From: Niebla homalea
Lineage: Eukaryota > Ascomycota > Lecanoromycetes > Lecanorales > Ramalinaceae
NCBI GenBank assembly: GCA_019925105.1
Contig: JAHGAU010000010.1
Span: 186,001 to 250,000 of the forward strand
Direction of reading: 5' to 3'
DNA length: 64,000 nt
Shown: one piece after another, positions 1 to 11,653 of the stretch
How positions within the stretch are numbered: position 1 is the first letter of the stretch
Layout: every line of letters starts with the position of its first letter
Notes under the pieces: model-generated
Told to the model about the DNA's origin: nothing
Seen by the model: the letters and a program-made list of their open reading frames with translations, nothing else
Databases searched by the model: none
Program-made: the position numbers and the translations under genes

Positions 1-600
1 CCCTTCACTACCCACCCACTCTTCCACACACACACACACAACCCCCCAAATGCAACCCCAACCCGTAGAAACCCTCCTACCATCATCTCACCACCCCTTC
101 ATGGAGCATGGAAGCAACCCCACCTACCCTCATCGCCACAACCATCTCGATCGATCTGAACTTTGAGCAATGCAGGCAGGCAGACAGGTCATAGTACCCC
201 CACCAGCAGCACCAGCAGCAGCAGGTAGGGTCTATCATACCCAACAAACTATCTCATTGACGCTCATGAGAAGCCAGCGGATTCTTGGGGTCTCTTCTTG
301 AGTGAGTAAGTAAGTGCGGGGTTGGGGAGGTGTGGTGGTGTGTGTTTGATATAGGGGGTGATGGTGATGGATGGATGGGGAGGGGAGTGGGGGTACGTGC
401 GGAATGTGTGGGGTGTTGTTTTGGGAGGAGGGGGTGGAGAGGAGGGGAGGGGTGAGGAGTCTGTGAAGGGAGGGGAGGGGGACGGAGAGGAGGTCTGTGA
501 ATTTGAGGAGTCGGGGAGGAGGATATGGGTGGCAGAGTGTATGTAGGATTCTGGACAAGGACAGCTTTGTCATGGAAAGGATCTAAAAGGTAAAGAAGAA
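1..600. repeat. Low-complexity intergenic DNA with simple repeats
   Basis: A CA dinucleotide run lies at about 27-40. From about 300 to 530 the plus strand is strongly purine-rich (GGAG/GATG runs), so both strands show open frames of Ser/Pro or Gly/Glu composition. These frames have no recognisable domain and I treat them as compositional artefacts. No gene is called. Confidence 0.6.
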
Positions 601-1480
601 ATGGCAGGAATCACCACGCTTTTGGTGGGGATGCGAGAATGAATTCACTTGGGACAATTTCTAGAGGAAGGACTAGAAGACGGGTAGTCCAATATGATCG
701 TTTCGTTGATTGTTGTTTGATAGGATTTCAGACGGCGTTTTCCTGCGTTGCATTTGATCGATATTCCAGTATAGGCAGTAGTAGATCCCAAAGGCATTCT
801 ATCCAACATCGACATTACTGTCTCGGAAGTCTTGTATCGTGCAAAAGAACATAATATTGCCTCCATGTATCCATCCGAAAGGAACAATATCAACTCCAGA
901 TTCATTAAGGTCTGAATAAAGCCTAGAGACCTTCCACCTGATTTCAACAATATATCAGGGGTTCTCTATCCCATCAAGCAATGCCCACTCCACGTTTGAC
1001 CTAGGTTCAGCAATGCTTGATACGACTTCCACCTTAATGTCCTTCTGCTCATCGTAGAAATCCTGCGGTGTATTTTCTGGCTCCACTAGTGCATCACCAT
1101 CCACATAGCCACCGTGGGAGATCCAGATCTAATAAATCGCTTCAGGGATCCATGTTTCGATCCTTCCAGGCGGAATTTCGGACGTCTTCCCATTTAATCT
1201 TGGCCTTTTCGCAGGGGAACCTGGTTACCTGGCTTGTCCGCACTCTGGGCTGGTGAGGTCTGGCCCGCGGTGTGCAATACTTCTTCCCATAGAGAGTGGA
1301 TGTCCGATCAGAAGATGTCTTTGGTATGCGTTGGAAAATTGTATCAAATAGGTTGTATGCGTATCCAGATTGGACAACATGAGCACCAACATGACCGGCA
1401 TCCATTCGTAATTGCTTCATGAAATATGGTACCTGCATGACTGATCTGATGTGGATAATGTCATTTCCCAAAGATCACGC
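601..1480 (-). other. Possible decayed coding sequence, minus strand
   Basis: Read on the minus strand, this stretch has several open segments of normal amino-acid composition in different frames. One is about 55 residues, roughly 1115-965, acidic, containing GGYVDGDALVEPE. A second, roughly 930-800, contains IVPFGWIHGGN. A third, 1471-1142, contains DAGHVGAHV and FDTIFQRIPKTS. The segments are separated by stops and frame changes that I could not convert into a convincing spliced gene. It may be a pseudogene, a gene with many short exons, or chance. No family is recognised. Confidence 0.25.
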
Positions 1481-4400
1481 GCTGGCATACACAATGTGCA
1501 AAGAGTTTCGTTGCCCTCCCCTCTTTTCCCCCCCCGCCGGGGATTCCGAAGCTCATCTGGATGCAGGAAGTTACATTGAAAGGAGGCCTTACGCAAACAG
1601 TTCATCTAGAGGGGTATACAAAGTAGCTCCTAGCCCGCAAGGAGTGAGAGGAACAAACAGCTGTGTTAACTCACCGGTACATCCCTCCTTCCCTCCCCTC
1701 CCCTCCACAACTTTAAAACTCGCCGGTAGGGCGCACACACCCTTTCTGCCGTGCCGCCTGGGTCCTTTTAGCTTTGCTTTGTTTTCTTTTTTTTTTTCTC
1801 TCCGTTGGTGAATTCAATGCTCGATATCTCATCTCCCCCCAAATTGGCGACTTTGTATGAGAATGGGCGCTCGTACGGATGGAGGACTCGGTTTCGACTA
1901 TCTTGGAAGACGCGGATGATTTGATCTGGCACCATCGAGATGGATATAGGGTAATCGTTTCTTGGTGTGATGTTGTGCACCTCCAATATTATCTGAATTA
2001 GGAAGCACCCGATCTAAAATGGATGACACGGTCGAAGCAACGAGTTTGATCCATGCATGTTTTCGTCGGGAACGAATTGAAAATTTGGCTAAGCATTGTC
2101 ACGCCGTTTGTGGATCCCTGGAGGTATAGGCTTTATAGAGGGAGGAGGACCAAAGGACGTCGTTTGGATATGATTTTACATGGCGTCGGTCTCGAGGGAT
2201 GATAATACGGAGAAAGTGTAAGGCAGGGGGAGAGGTCAGGGGCATGGGTGCATGGAGCTATTTGAGTGTATCCTCAAACGGGCATAACATTCAGCTGGCT
2301 TGGGGAGACGAAGAGTGAATTCGTAATCTGGGAGACAGGACTTAAGCAGGTCTAAAGGGGGACCAGGCTAAGAATGATTTCCTAGGAGGGGGAGAATGGC
2401 GGTGAGGAAGGTGTAAGTGCTCCTCAACCTGCGGTCTAGCAATCAGGGAAAGCAGGAACCTGCAAAGCAATAACAGTGTTATCTCTCTTGATTAGGGGGG
2501 CTCGGAAAGAAATAGGTGTCATAGTATCAGGACGGCAGACAGTGAGGGGAAGTGACACTTGTTAACCTACATGTTAGTATGTTCAAGGGTCCAAGCAGCT
2601 CATAATGGCAAGCGCTGCCACACACAATAACGAGAATACCAACTGAACGAGTATAAAGATAGGCCAACTCGCCGAGTCATTATTGCTTCTTCAGGTACGA
2701 ACCACTCGAAATATCGATAAAAACGTGTGAAACGTGGAGTCAATGCTCTATACGATATATGACATTGAAGGATATCGACCAAATTTAGTAGAATGTCAAG
2801 AACACCTCATCAAAAATAGGTGAAGATGGGAAAAACGTTTGCAAAATCATTCACTATCAGAAGACCCAACTTAGCATTGCCTCATACGTTAAAGATCCCC
2901 CAAGAAGAGTTTGGATTGCAAGAAAAACTGTGGCAACCTATTATATTCAATGAAACATGGAGTCACAATTGGTGTCTACAATTTAAAGCTCCTGAGACAT
3001 TGACAGAGAAGGGGAGCAACGCCTCTGAAATTTGCTTAAGAGATGTGGAGGAGAGTCGCATGTTGCCTCGAGGTAGGTAGCAGTAAATGTACCCGACTTT
3101 CATGCACCAAGAGCTGCGTAGATGCTTCGTTGAGCTTGCTAGGAGAAAGCAGGTGCAACGGAGCTTGCCTTCCCTAGCAGACGTAGTATTTTCTTTTCTG
3201 TTGCTCGTCAACACGGCTTTCTTGAGTCTGCCTCATTCGGGTCAATGCTATCAATTGTTGACGGAGTATCTCTTCGTGGATGTGTTCCACACAGAGACCC
3301 ATTTGCCTGCCATGTGATTTTTGGATCGAGTTGAGACCGTGTAGCTCTCGCTTTTCCGCAACGCAAACGGACATCTTGTTTCATCAGCAGATGTATGATG
3401 GTTTGAGGCCTGACGCCTGAGGACCCCGCTTGATGAGACGATTGGCGGGAAGGCTGTGGTGATGACGTGGCATGGAGCGAGATTATCGAGCAGAAGCGTT
3501 GAGTTGATGTTCATTCGACCTTGATGTGGGTTTTCTTGTGTGTCAGGTGGATAATGTCCGTTGGCATACAGAACATTGGTGTGGATGAAATCTTGAAGCG
3601 AAAGGAGCAAAAAGCGGTAAACACGGAAAGCTGGTCTAGCAGACTGCTTTATCCTTCAAGCGAGCCAGGACTGCAGAAGCTGAAACACCCGAACAACGCG
3701 GATGATATGTGGGCCCTGCAGATATTTGCTGGCGCTCTATTGCTTACTGTAGGTTGCGAACCCTGCAGATTACACTAGTGGAAGAAATGAAACGCCGATA
3801 GATCAAGTTTGAAGGGATTCATCGATAGTCAAGTCAGAGGATGCATTCTTCGAAACTTGCTTACCGGATGATGCTTCAGATTGGACGAATGGCCTGAGGC
3901 GACCACAGACGAGGCAGATGGAAGGGGCCGGTGTTCGAGCCATGGCCGATGGACCCGGCAAACCGGAAAGGACGTGGAGAGCATACGTAGGGCAAAGGAA
4001 ATCCTGGTGCATTCGGCGACGCATGATGACGGTACCGGCTGGGTGGAACCTATAGGCCAAGGGCAGACATGATCTGAATCTACACTTGGCCACCCGTCGG
4101 ACGGTACGGCTGCGTAAGGGTCACCTCACCATAGTTGATCGTTGATGCAGCCAATGACGGGGTCATCTCATCATTAGATATCCACAATATCCGGCAGGGC
4201 TAGCCTTACAGTCTTACACTTTTCGAATTCACGTTCCAAAGTGCGGACTCGTCTTGAATGCTGATCGCAGATCATTGATGCTCAATTCCTTTGAAAAAAA
4301 CTAGCCGCGAGGGGAACTTTACTCGATTTTTGAAAGGAAGAGGTGACCATGATCGATAAAGCGTTGAGATCAATTGCCTCTTGGGGTTAGAAACCGTTGA

Positions 4401-7087
4401 GATCAAAGAATGTTTCCTAAGTTGCAGGCATAAAGCTTGTTTGAGGGGCGAATCAATGCTGGCGGCGGCGTCGATCGCAAGAGCCATTTGAGTCCGTGCG
4501 AGATTCGGGAAAGAAAGTTATGCTTATTCGAATCCTGAGGCCGAGCCCGCGGAAACCTGCAATGTGGGTGTGAAATTAGGAGGTCAGATGCCCTTGGGTG
4601 GGAGAGGGGGGGGAGGGCGTACGGAGGTTCTGAATCCCTGTCACTGCATACGATGTGATGAGGGATCACGCGTATGATCAACGTGTATGCATAGTGCACA
4701 TTGAAAAGATTCAATGGCTATCTCCCAACCGTTCGGATCCTTGCCAGACGAGTCGAGGGACCAACAAGACTTGCAGACCCTTGTGGCAAAGCCGCTTCCA
4801 GTGGAGGCTGCAGACTCTCCCAGGTTCTGCAATGATGGTGGAATAACTACCCTTCAAAGGACATAGCGCGCCCAGGACCAAGCTTGTAAGCTCCCCGTGT
4901 GAGCGAACCAAAGTACAGATCCTCAACTTAGCGAAAAGAGGTTTGGCTCACGAATGTGCCCAGTACTCCTCACGCAGATGGGGAAGGGTACAAATGGATG
5001 GGAGGATAATTTTGTCTTCTGACTCATTGTTCGTCCTTTGTCCTGCGGAAGGTGCGGATGCGATGCAGCACAGTTGATGTGATTGATCAACTTTGCGGGG
5101 CACAATCCGATCACACTCTCCAGAGGCGATTGATCGTGCGAATGCATCAGCAGACACACACACCTTGGAGAGTCAAGAACCTGCCTTAGTATGCCTTGAT
5201 CATCCCTGAAAAGGCCCGTCAACAAGATCAGCGGGCTAGCGTTATCGAATGAGATCGCCACTGGTCATGATATGGTGTTATGACACAGATCACGCTTCAT
5301 TGATAGGATAGTACAGGAAGACGAATTCGTGATGCGTGGGGCATTAGCAGTCTCCCTTCTCAGAATTATCGAGAGACGATCCAGGCATAGGGGACTTGCT
5401 GCACCTCGCAAGCTCATAATGGTCCAGGCTTTTTCAGAGAGAGGGTGGTCTGGCGCTGTTGGAGTAAAGGTATACGTAACCATCTTTCTCGTAGAAGACT
5501 GTAGCAGGCTGCATCGAATTTGGTATCATTCGTAATCACTGTTTCGAAAGCCAACAGATTCTGCACGTTGGCTCCACGTGTCGGGCCTTTCCTGGGGGCA
5601 GAATGCAGTACTGGGACGGACCGTAGAAAGGATTGTGCTCTTTCTCGCGTGGCATGTCTGACGCAAGTGTTTCACTTGGGGGATCAATTGCATGACCGAC
5701 TTGTAAGCATTCAGATCAAGCATCATCAATTAAGGAAAGCTTGCGAGTGGCTAGGCCCAGCGCCTGCAGTGGTGACCACGCCGCTGTTGCGACGTGCATT
5801 GCGCTAAAGCCCCCGCTGCATGAACCTCGTGGGAGAAAAAGTATCGGCAAGATTGGGGTATGTGAAGGCTGTGTTTGTGAATGATTTCTGTCCTGTTTCA
5901 TGAAGTCCTGCTGTTTTCGCTTGACCTTGGTAAGGTAGCGAGGGAGCCAGAAACGCGAAAGAGAGCCAGAAGTGCAAAGGTAGAAATCCAAGTCATAGAC
6001 TTCAAATCTCCAGGCAAACAAATTCCAAACTTGAATCTCGCCGAGAGAGAATTGGTCTGCCACCAAAATGTAGAGAGTGGTGAGAGCCCAGTGCAATGGT
6101 CAAGATCGACAGACCTTCCAACCGAATGCAGCCACACACGTGGACCATGCAGCTAGAGCTGCAAGGTAGGTAGGCAGTGATCGCGGCTTTCCCCTGGGCC
6201 TCCCTCCAGTCTCGAGGCTGGACTCAAAGCTGTGAAAGGGCGGTTGGGAACGCGTGGAACGAGGCACGCGAAATGAGCTCGCTTAAGCCCTTCATCAGCT
6301 TGCTTCTGCGCAGACAATATCAAGGTCAATGTTTCGAAGTGAGCCACAGCTCCATGACGTTACTGTGCCTCCTCCTGCCCCTTTCCGTTTCATCATGATC
6401 TCTCTACGGATTAGATGTGTGACACGTTTCACATCAATAATATCTCCTGACACTCATTGCGGAATAATGTCTGCAGGAGTTCGTCATCCAACATGCAACT
6501 GGGCACTGGCTGGACTGGTGGGAAAGACCAAGATTGGAGCGGGAGAGTTCTTGGCATTGTGCCCTATTCTGACTTTGCACTAGGACACTAGCCGTTGCAT
6601 TATCCATAAGCCTAAATCCCCCCTTGGGCTCCAATCATGATGCGGAAGCGTCCTATGGAAGGAAAACAGCAGCCTCGCAATTTTGAAGGCGACTGATACG
6701 ACCAAATGTCCGACCCCGATCATCCAAATGTCTCTCGCTACCAGAGCCACCTCCTTGTTCTCCTGCATGCCATATATTTGCAGACTTCGTTCTAACCAAA
6801 CCCTCTCCATCCTCCAATGTACCTCCTTTCAGCATCGCCACTAGCCCAGATCAAGCAATATCAGAATCATACAAGTAGCACGAGTTTCGTCCCTAGTCTA
6901 ATGCTTTTTTCTCTGATCACCATACCAAGCTTTCCCATTCATAATATTATACCCTCTTCGGCATCGGTTTCTTTCAGGAGTCTTTAGACAGCATTGCTTG
7001 CGTACCTTTTTGAACATTCATCCACTTCGGAACTCTATAAGGGCCGTCAAGCTAGTCCTCGTCCATTGCCCTAATTTTCCCACAAAC
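1481..7087. other. Gene-poor interval, no supported gene
   Basis: About 5.6 kb with base composition near that of the neighbours. All open frames are short (under about 130 codons), many start at TTG, CTG or GTG rather than ATG, and none chain through splice sites into a longer product. None shows a domain motif, signal peptide pattern or transmembrane set. The last few hundred bases (about 6850-7087) are the probable promoter and 5' leader of the Zn2Cys6 gene. Confidence 0.5.
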
Positions 7088-8942
7088 ATGGTCTGTTATG
7101 GTCCTAGCAAAGGCTGCATCAAATGCAGGCAAAGAAAGATCAAAGTATGTTTCTCGCGGGACTTGTCGACGCCCGCCCGCCTGGCTAACGAGCTACAGTG
7201 TGACGAAAGGCGGCCTGGTTGCCGTCAATGCGAAAAGTCCAAAAAGGAGTGCCCTGGATACGACAGGGGCAATGGTACCATTGCCTTCCGTGATGAGACC
7301 CGCTCCGTATCCAAACAGAGCCAGGCTTTGCAACAATCGTCCTCCAAATCCACTTCATCATCTTCCGGCAGCCAATACTCTAGCCCTGAAACATCCCAAC
7401 GACAGTCCAAACGAAAGGAACCGGCTTCCAACTCCAGGCTGCCGTCTCGTGCACCCCTCAGTGAGGATGACTTTGGTACAATGGCTTTAAAGCCAAACAC
7501 TTCTGATATCATTCTGGCCAATGAATTCATTCCTCTAGGCTTACCACAAGACCCCGAGCATCAGTCTCTGGCTTTTTTCATGACTAAGTTTGCCCATTCG
7601 ACCAGCGCAGTCTCCGAAGAGATATGGGGCGGCTGCCTGGAAGCACTGCCAAGTCTGCTTGAGAAGGCCAGCATCAATTCCCCCTTGATGGCAGCCACAA
7701 CTACAACTGCAATGGGGTCAATCGCCTGGTCGCCTGGATGCGCAGAATTTAAGCCTCAGTCATTGTCGCGTTATGTGACTTCTCTCAAACGAATCAACGA
7801 TGCCATCAAGGACCCAGTGGAGTCGAAATCTGATAACGTTCTGATGGCTGTCCTTATGCTTGGCTTCTACGAGGTAGAGTCTCATCTTCGTTCAGTCATC
7901 AATGACAACGTTGAGTTCTGATCTCACTGACTTATTTCAGAACATCAAATCATTGACGTTGCAGAAGTCGGCGCGCGAGGCGCATACCAAAGGGGCCGTA
8001 GCTTTGATCAAACTTCGCAAGCCAGAGTCATTCCACAATCGTTCGTCATTGAGACTGTACCTTGCTGTCCGTGGTCAAATGGTAAGTAATATACCTCGAC
8101 CTTATATCACTTCTGATCGTGACAAATTACAGCTGGGACAATGCATTGAGAAATGTGATCCTGACACCTTTCAAGAATTTCTGGATGCTACCAGAGGCAC
8201 GATACCCAACGATTTCGTTCCTTCGTGTGCAGACCGACTCGTCATGTTATCGATGAACCTACCGGCCCTGCGTCTTCGGGAGAAGGAGATGCTCGAGGAC
8301 ACAGATCACGAATCTAAATATACTGCCGCTCAGGATCTGCTCAAGGACGCACAGGATGCGGACTCACGTCTCAACTTCTGGGCCTCGATGGTTCCGGAAG
8401 AATTCCAATTCACTTCCTATCCACTCCAAGCCATGAGCACCAAGGGCTTCTCCTCGACCGAGGTCTACCCTCAGAATATGGACATTTACTGCGACAACCC
8501 AATGGCAAGCACGTGGAATACCTGGCGTATCACCCGTATCAAAGCCTTGCAGATAATAATGAACTGCTCCGACATCCTCCACCCACCATCCCATTTTCTC
8601 GGCCCGCCTGAGGAGTATCAAGACTCTTTACGCACCATCAGGCGCTTAGTCGATGATGTTTGTTCAAGCGTTCCGTTTCACTTGGGTCATCACGACCAAC
8701 CAGTTGGCAAAGCCAGGGGCTTCGCGGATTACCCGCACCCCCCAGGAGAAGCCAAATGGCCTGACAACTTCGCGGCCTCGGGGGCAGTCGGCGGATGGTT
8801 GATGATGCAACCACTGGCTTTCACATCAAGACTTGCATGCATCCCACAATCACAACGAGACTGGATTCGGGAGTACCTCACAACCTTCATGAGAGATTCG
8901 CAGGATATGACGAGGGGTCCTGTGTCTCCTCCAATTTCGTGA
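7088..8942 (+). CDS. Zn2Cys6 fungal transcription factor
   Basis: Four exons are read: 7088-7144, 7199-7873, 7941-8081 and 8133-8942, giving 560 aa. The first intron (7145-7198, 54 nt) splits the DNA-binding domain: exon 1 carries CIKCRQRKIK and exon 2 continues CDERRPGCRQCEKSKKEC, completing the six-cysteine binuclear zinc cluster at residues about 10-38. A Ser-rich linker follows (about 50-110), then a region typical of fungal_trans_2-type regulators with leucine-rich helices and phrases such as LNFWASMVPEEF and STWNTWRITR. The start is the ATG at 7088; the frame is open further upstream but without another ATG. It should be a nuclear sequence-specific regulator. Its targets cannot be read from the sequence; it has no fixed link to the isomerase gene downstream. 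Confidence 0.9.
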
Positions 8943-9539
8943 GACTTCGCTCCATGCTGCAGCACTGTGAGTGAACGTGTTTAACGCGTATGGTGTGGTA
9001 CAGTCGTCTTCAAGAGCTCGATCGTCATTCCACCGTGCCCCGAACGGCCGGCCAACTACCCATTCCTGTGCCTGGTGCCAGTGGTATTGAGGTCCTCAAA
9101 ACATTCGCACCATCTTGTTCGGAACCCTCGCTTGATGCGAGCTGCACTTCGACAGCCGATGATCGATTTTGGCTTACCTAAGTCTTCTTGCTGATTGTTG
9201 AAATGATGACATCTATACAACGACGTCCCTATTTTCAGGGACAAAAACACTTCCCTCAGTCACCTGTGCTTACAAAATTTGACGTCCTTGGCCTCGAGGA
9301 GCCATACATAATAATAATCTCTAACGTTGTTATGAAGGGTCTTCGGATTACCTTCCTAGGAAAGCCGGCTGGACCGCATGACGTTTTTCCCTACTTCCAA
9401 TACTTTTCAAATGCATCCGAAAACATTACACAATGGCAAACGATACTCTGTTCATCACAGCTTTGACAACCAAATCGTACTATTTTCTAGCAGGCGTTAC
9501 TCGAAAACGAGCAATCAGAAACATTGTCCGTGAACCACC
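8943..9539. other. Intergenic, no gene seen
   Basis: Spacer of about 600 bases between the transcription factor and the isomerase gene. Short open frames only, none with a motif. It should hold the 3' end of the first transcript and the promoter of the second. Confidence 0.5.
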
Positions 9540-10037
9540 ATGACCTCTCCCCAGCCTCTCCGTATTGCAATTGGCGGCGACGAAGCCGGCCACTCTTACA
9601 AAACCGCCCTTGCGAAAGACCTCTCCCCACATCCTCTCGTCGCATCCGTGACGGACGTGGGCGTTTCCGACAACACGGACAAGACTCCTTACCCACACGT
9701 CGCCATCACCGCCTCGGAACTCATCCTCAAAGGTGAAGTCGACCGCGCACTCTTGATATGTGGGACTGGTCTAGGAGTGGCCATATCCGCGAATAAAGTC
9801 CCTGGGATAAGAGCTGTGACAGCGCATGATAGCTACAGCGTGGAGAGGAGTGTGCTGAGCAATGATGCGCAAGTGCTGTGCATGGGTGAAAGAGTGATCG
9901 GGTTGGAGCTGGCGAGGAAATTGGTTAAGGACTGGTTGGGTTATCGATTCGATCCGACAAGTGGAAGTGCGGCGAAGGTGAAGGAGATTGAGGCGTACGA
10001 GAAGAAGGAGAAGAAGGGGGTAGTCAACGGGTCCTGA
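9540..10037 (+). CDS. RpiB/LacA/LacB family sugar-phosphate isomerase
   Basis: Single exon, 165 aa, the usual length for this family. It begins [13 protein letters not shown], a strand with a phosphate-binding loop. The segment [20 protein letters not shown] (about residues 65-85) contains the ICGTG active-site cysteine motif. Next comes [30 protein letters not shown], typical of the fungal branch. The family interconverts aldose and ketose phosphates, such as ribose-5-P/ribulose-5-P, or tetrose phosphates in some branches. The conserved CDHA of bacterial RpiB reads GDEA here, so the substrate may not be ribose-5-phosphate; naming it RpiB outright would be unsafe. The last 20 residues are a charged Lys/Glu tail. 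Probably cytosolic: no targeting signal is visible. Confidence 0.9.
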   Translation: MTSPQPLRIAIGGDEAGHSYKTALAKDLSPHPLVASVTDVGVSDNTDKTPYPHVAITASELILKGEVDRALLICGTGLGVAISANKVPGIRAVTAHDSYSVERSVLSNDAQVLCMGERVIGLELARKLVKDWLGYRFDPTSGSAAKVKEIEAYEKKEKKGVVNGS

Positions 10038-10597
10038 AAAAGATGAACATTGGACTAGAAGGGATCGATTATGGTTAGTATCACCCATGGAGCAATAGGA
10101 AGAAGATCACAGGAGATAGACGTGTATGAATAGCGAGATTTTGAAAAGGCTTCAGCTTAGTATGTGATCTGAATAGTATGAAGCAAATCGCTTACTTCTT
10201 CCTTTCCCCTCACTCGCCAACAAGGCTCGGTTGGCAATGACTCTACAACAGTATGTAAGTTCCTATCCTCACTCTATACCATTCCCACTCTGCTTCTCAC
10301 TTTCACCCTTCTTCGCCATTGCCAATGCAATGGCCCCCTCGGCCAGCCTCAAGGATCATCGCTAAGATTAGGCTACGGCGATTAGATTGCCTTATATCCG
10401 TAATTCCTTTAGATGACGCCATTGCACTCTTCCGATTATCAATCCAATTCATGCCCAGTCAAAGTACGTTTCCTTCAATCATGATGCTCTCTCTAAGCTG
10501 GAATTGAATACTTCCAAGCTTTTCATATCATTTGGGACTTTACACCAGTCCTATCCTCCAGAACACCTCCATCTTCCACCCCCTCCACATTTGCACA
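10038..10597. other. Intergenic, no gene seen
   Basis: Spacer of 560 bases between the isomerase and the glutathione transferase gene. The segment just before 10598 is CT-rich and C-rich, as is common in filamentous-fungus 5' leaders. No coding signal is seen. Confidence 0.5.
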
Positions 10598-11653
10598 ATG
10601 AGCTCCAACGTGTCTCCCCTCCCCGTGAACGGCAGCACCACCAATGGCGCCACGACCAACGGCTCCACCCCCAAAAGTATCCAACACCTCTCTTCCTCCT
10701 TTCACCCTTATTCTCTCCGGCCATCCTCCAGCTGAATCTATTTCTCACCCACAGTAACATTCTACACCAACCACCGCTGCCCTTGGGCCCACCGCGCCAA
10801 CATCACCCTCCATGCCCTCTCCCTCCCATACGAAGAGGTAATCATCGATCTCGACTCCCCTCGCCCGCAATGGTACCTCGACATCAACCCCCGCGGGCTG
10901 TAAGTTTCTCCTCCGGGGAGCCAATTCCGTACACTCCAATCAATGCTTCCCCACCGTCCGAGGCAGGCAATACATAGGTACTAACCTCCCCCACCATCTC
11001 CACAGCGTTCCCGCCCTCCGCATCGACAACGAGATCATCTGCGAATCCGCCATCGTGGCAACCTTCCTCGCCGACGCCTTCCCTCACCCAACCTTCTACC
11101 CGCCCAGCAATGAGAAGGGTGGGGCGATGCAGAGGGCGAAAGTGGGGTTTTTCGTGGATACGTTCATGGGCAAGGTGAATTCCTTGAGTATGGGCGTGTT
11201 GAAGGCCCCGACCGGTGAGGAGCAGGAGAAGCTGGGGAGGGAGCTCGTGGGGGCGGTGGAGAAGGAGGTGGAACCGCTGTTGGAAGGTGTGGGCCCGTTC
11301 TTTGGGGGGAGTGGAGAGCTTACATTAGCTGAGGTGCGTATCTTTGTACCTTACCCCTTTTCGTGGTCGAAGTGGGTTAGGTTTTCTTTTTATGTGTGGG
11401 CAGCAAGTGCTAATCATGGGTGCGGGGTGTACAATAGGCGTTGACGGGGCCGTTCGTGTTGAGGTACAAGACGTACGCGGAGCATGGCTTGTTGCCGAAG
11501 AGTATGCAAAAGGGCTTGGAGGCGCTGCCGAATTACGCGAAGTGGAGCAAGGCGATCTGCGAGCATCCAGCTGTGTTGAGTGGTTTTGATGGCCCACTCA
11601 TCGCCGCGAAGTCAAAGGAGAGGATCGAGAAGATGAAGGCTGGTACCAAATAA
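10598..11653 (+). CDS. Glutathione S-transferase, omega-like
   Basis: Four exons: 10598-10676, 10755-10899, 11006-11333 and 11438-11653, giving 255 aa. After a short Asn/Gly/Ser/Thr-rich N-terminus (NGSTTNG repeats, residues 11-24) comes the thioredoxin-fold GST_N domain. It has FYTNHRCPWAHRANI, where the Cys-Pro pair is the active site typical of omega/glutaredoxin-like GSTs, then INPRGLVPALRIDNEIICESAIVATFLADAF with the cis-Pro (VPAL) and the ES glutathione-binding pair. The second half is the helical GST_C domain, ending in a Lys-rich tail. The predicted role is glutathione-dependent thiol transfer or reduction of conjugates in the cytosol; the physiological substrate is unknown. The start ATG at 10598 follows a CT-rich leader and fits a short fungal first exon. 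Confidence 0.9.

Noticed and set aside
235..573. Minus-strand Pro/Ser/Leu/His-rich frame and its plus-strand Gly/Glu mirror
   Set aside because: Both result from purine/pyrimidine skew; no domain or splice support.
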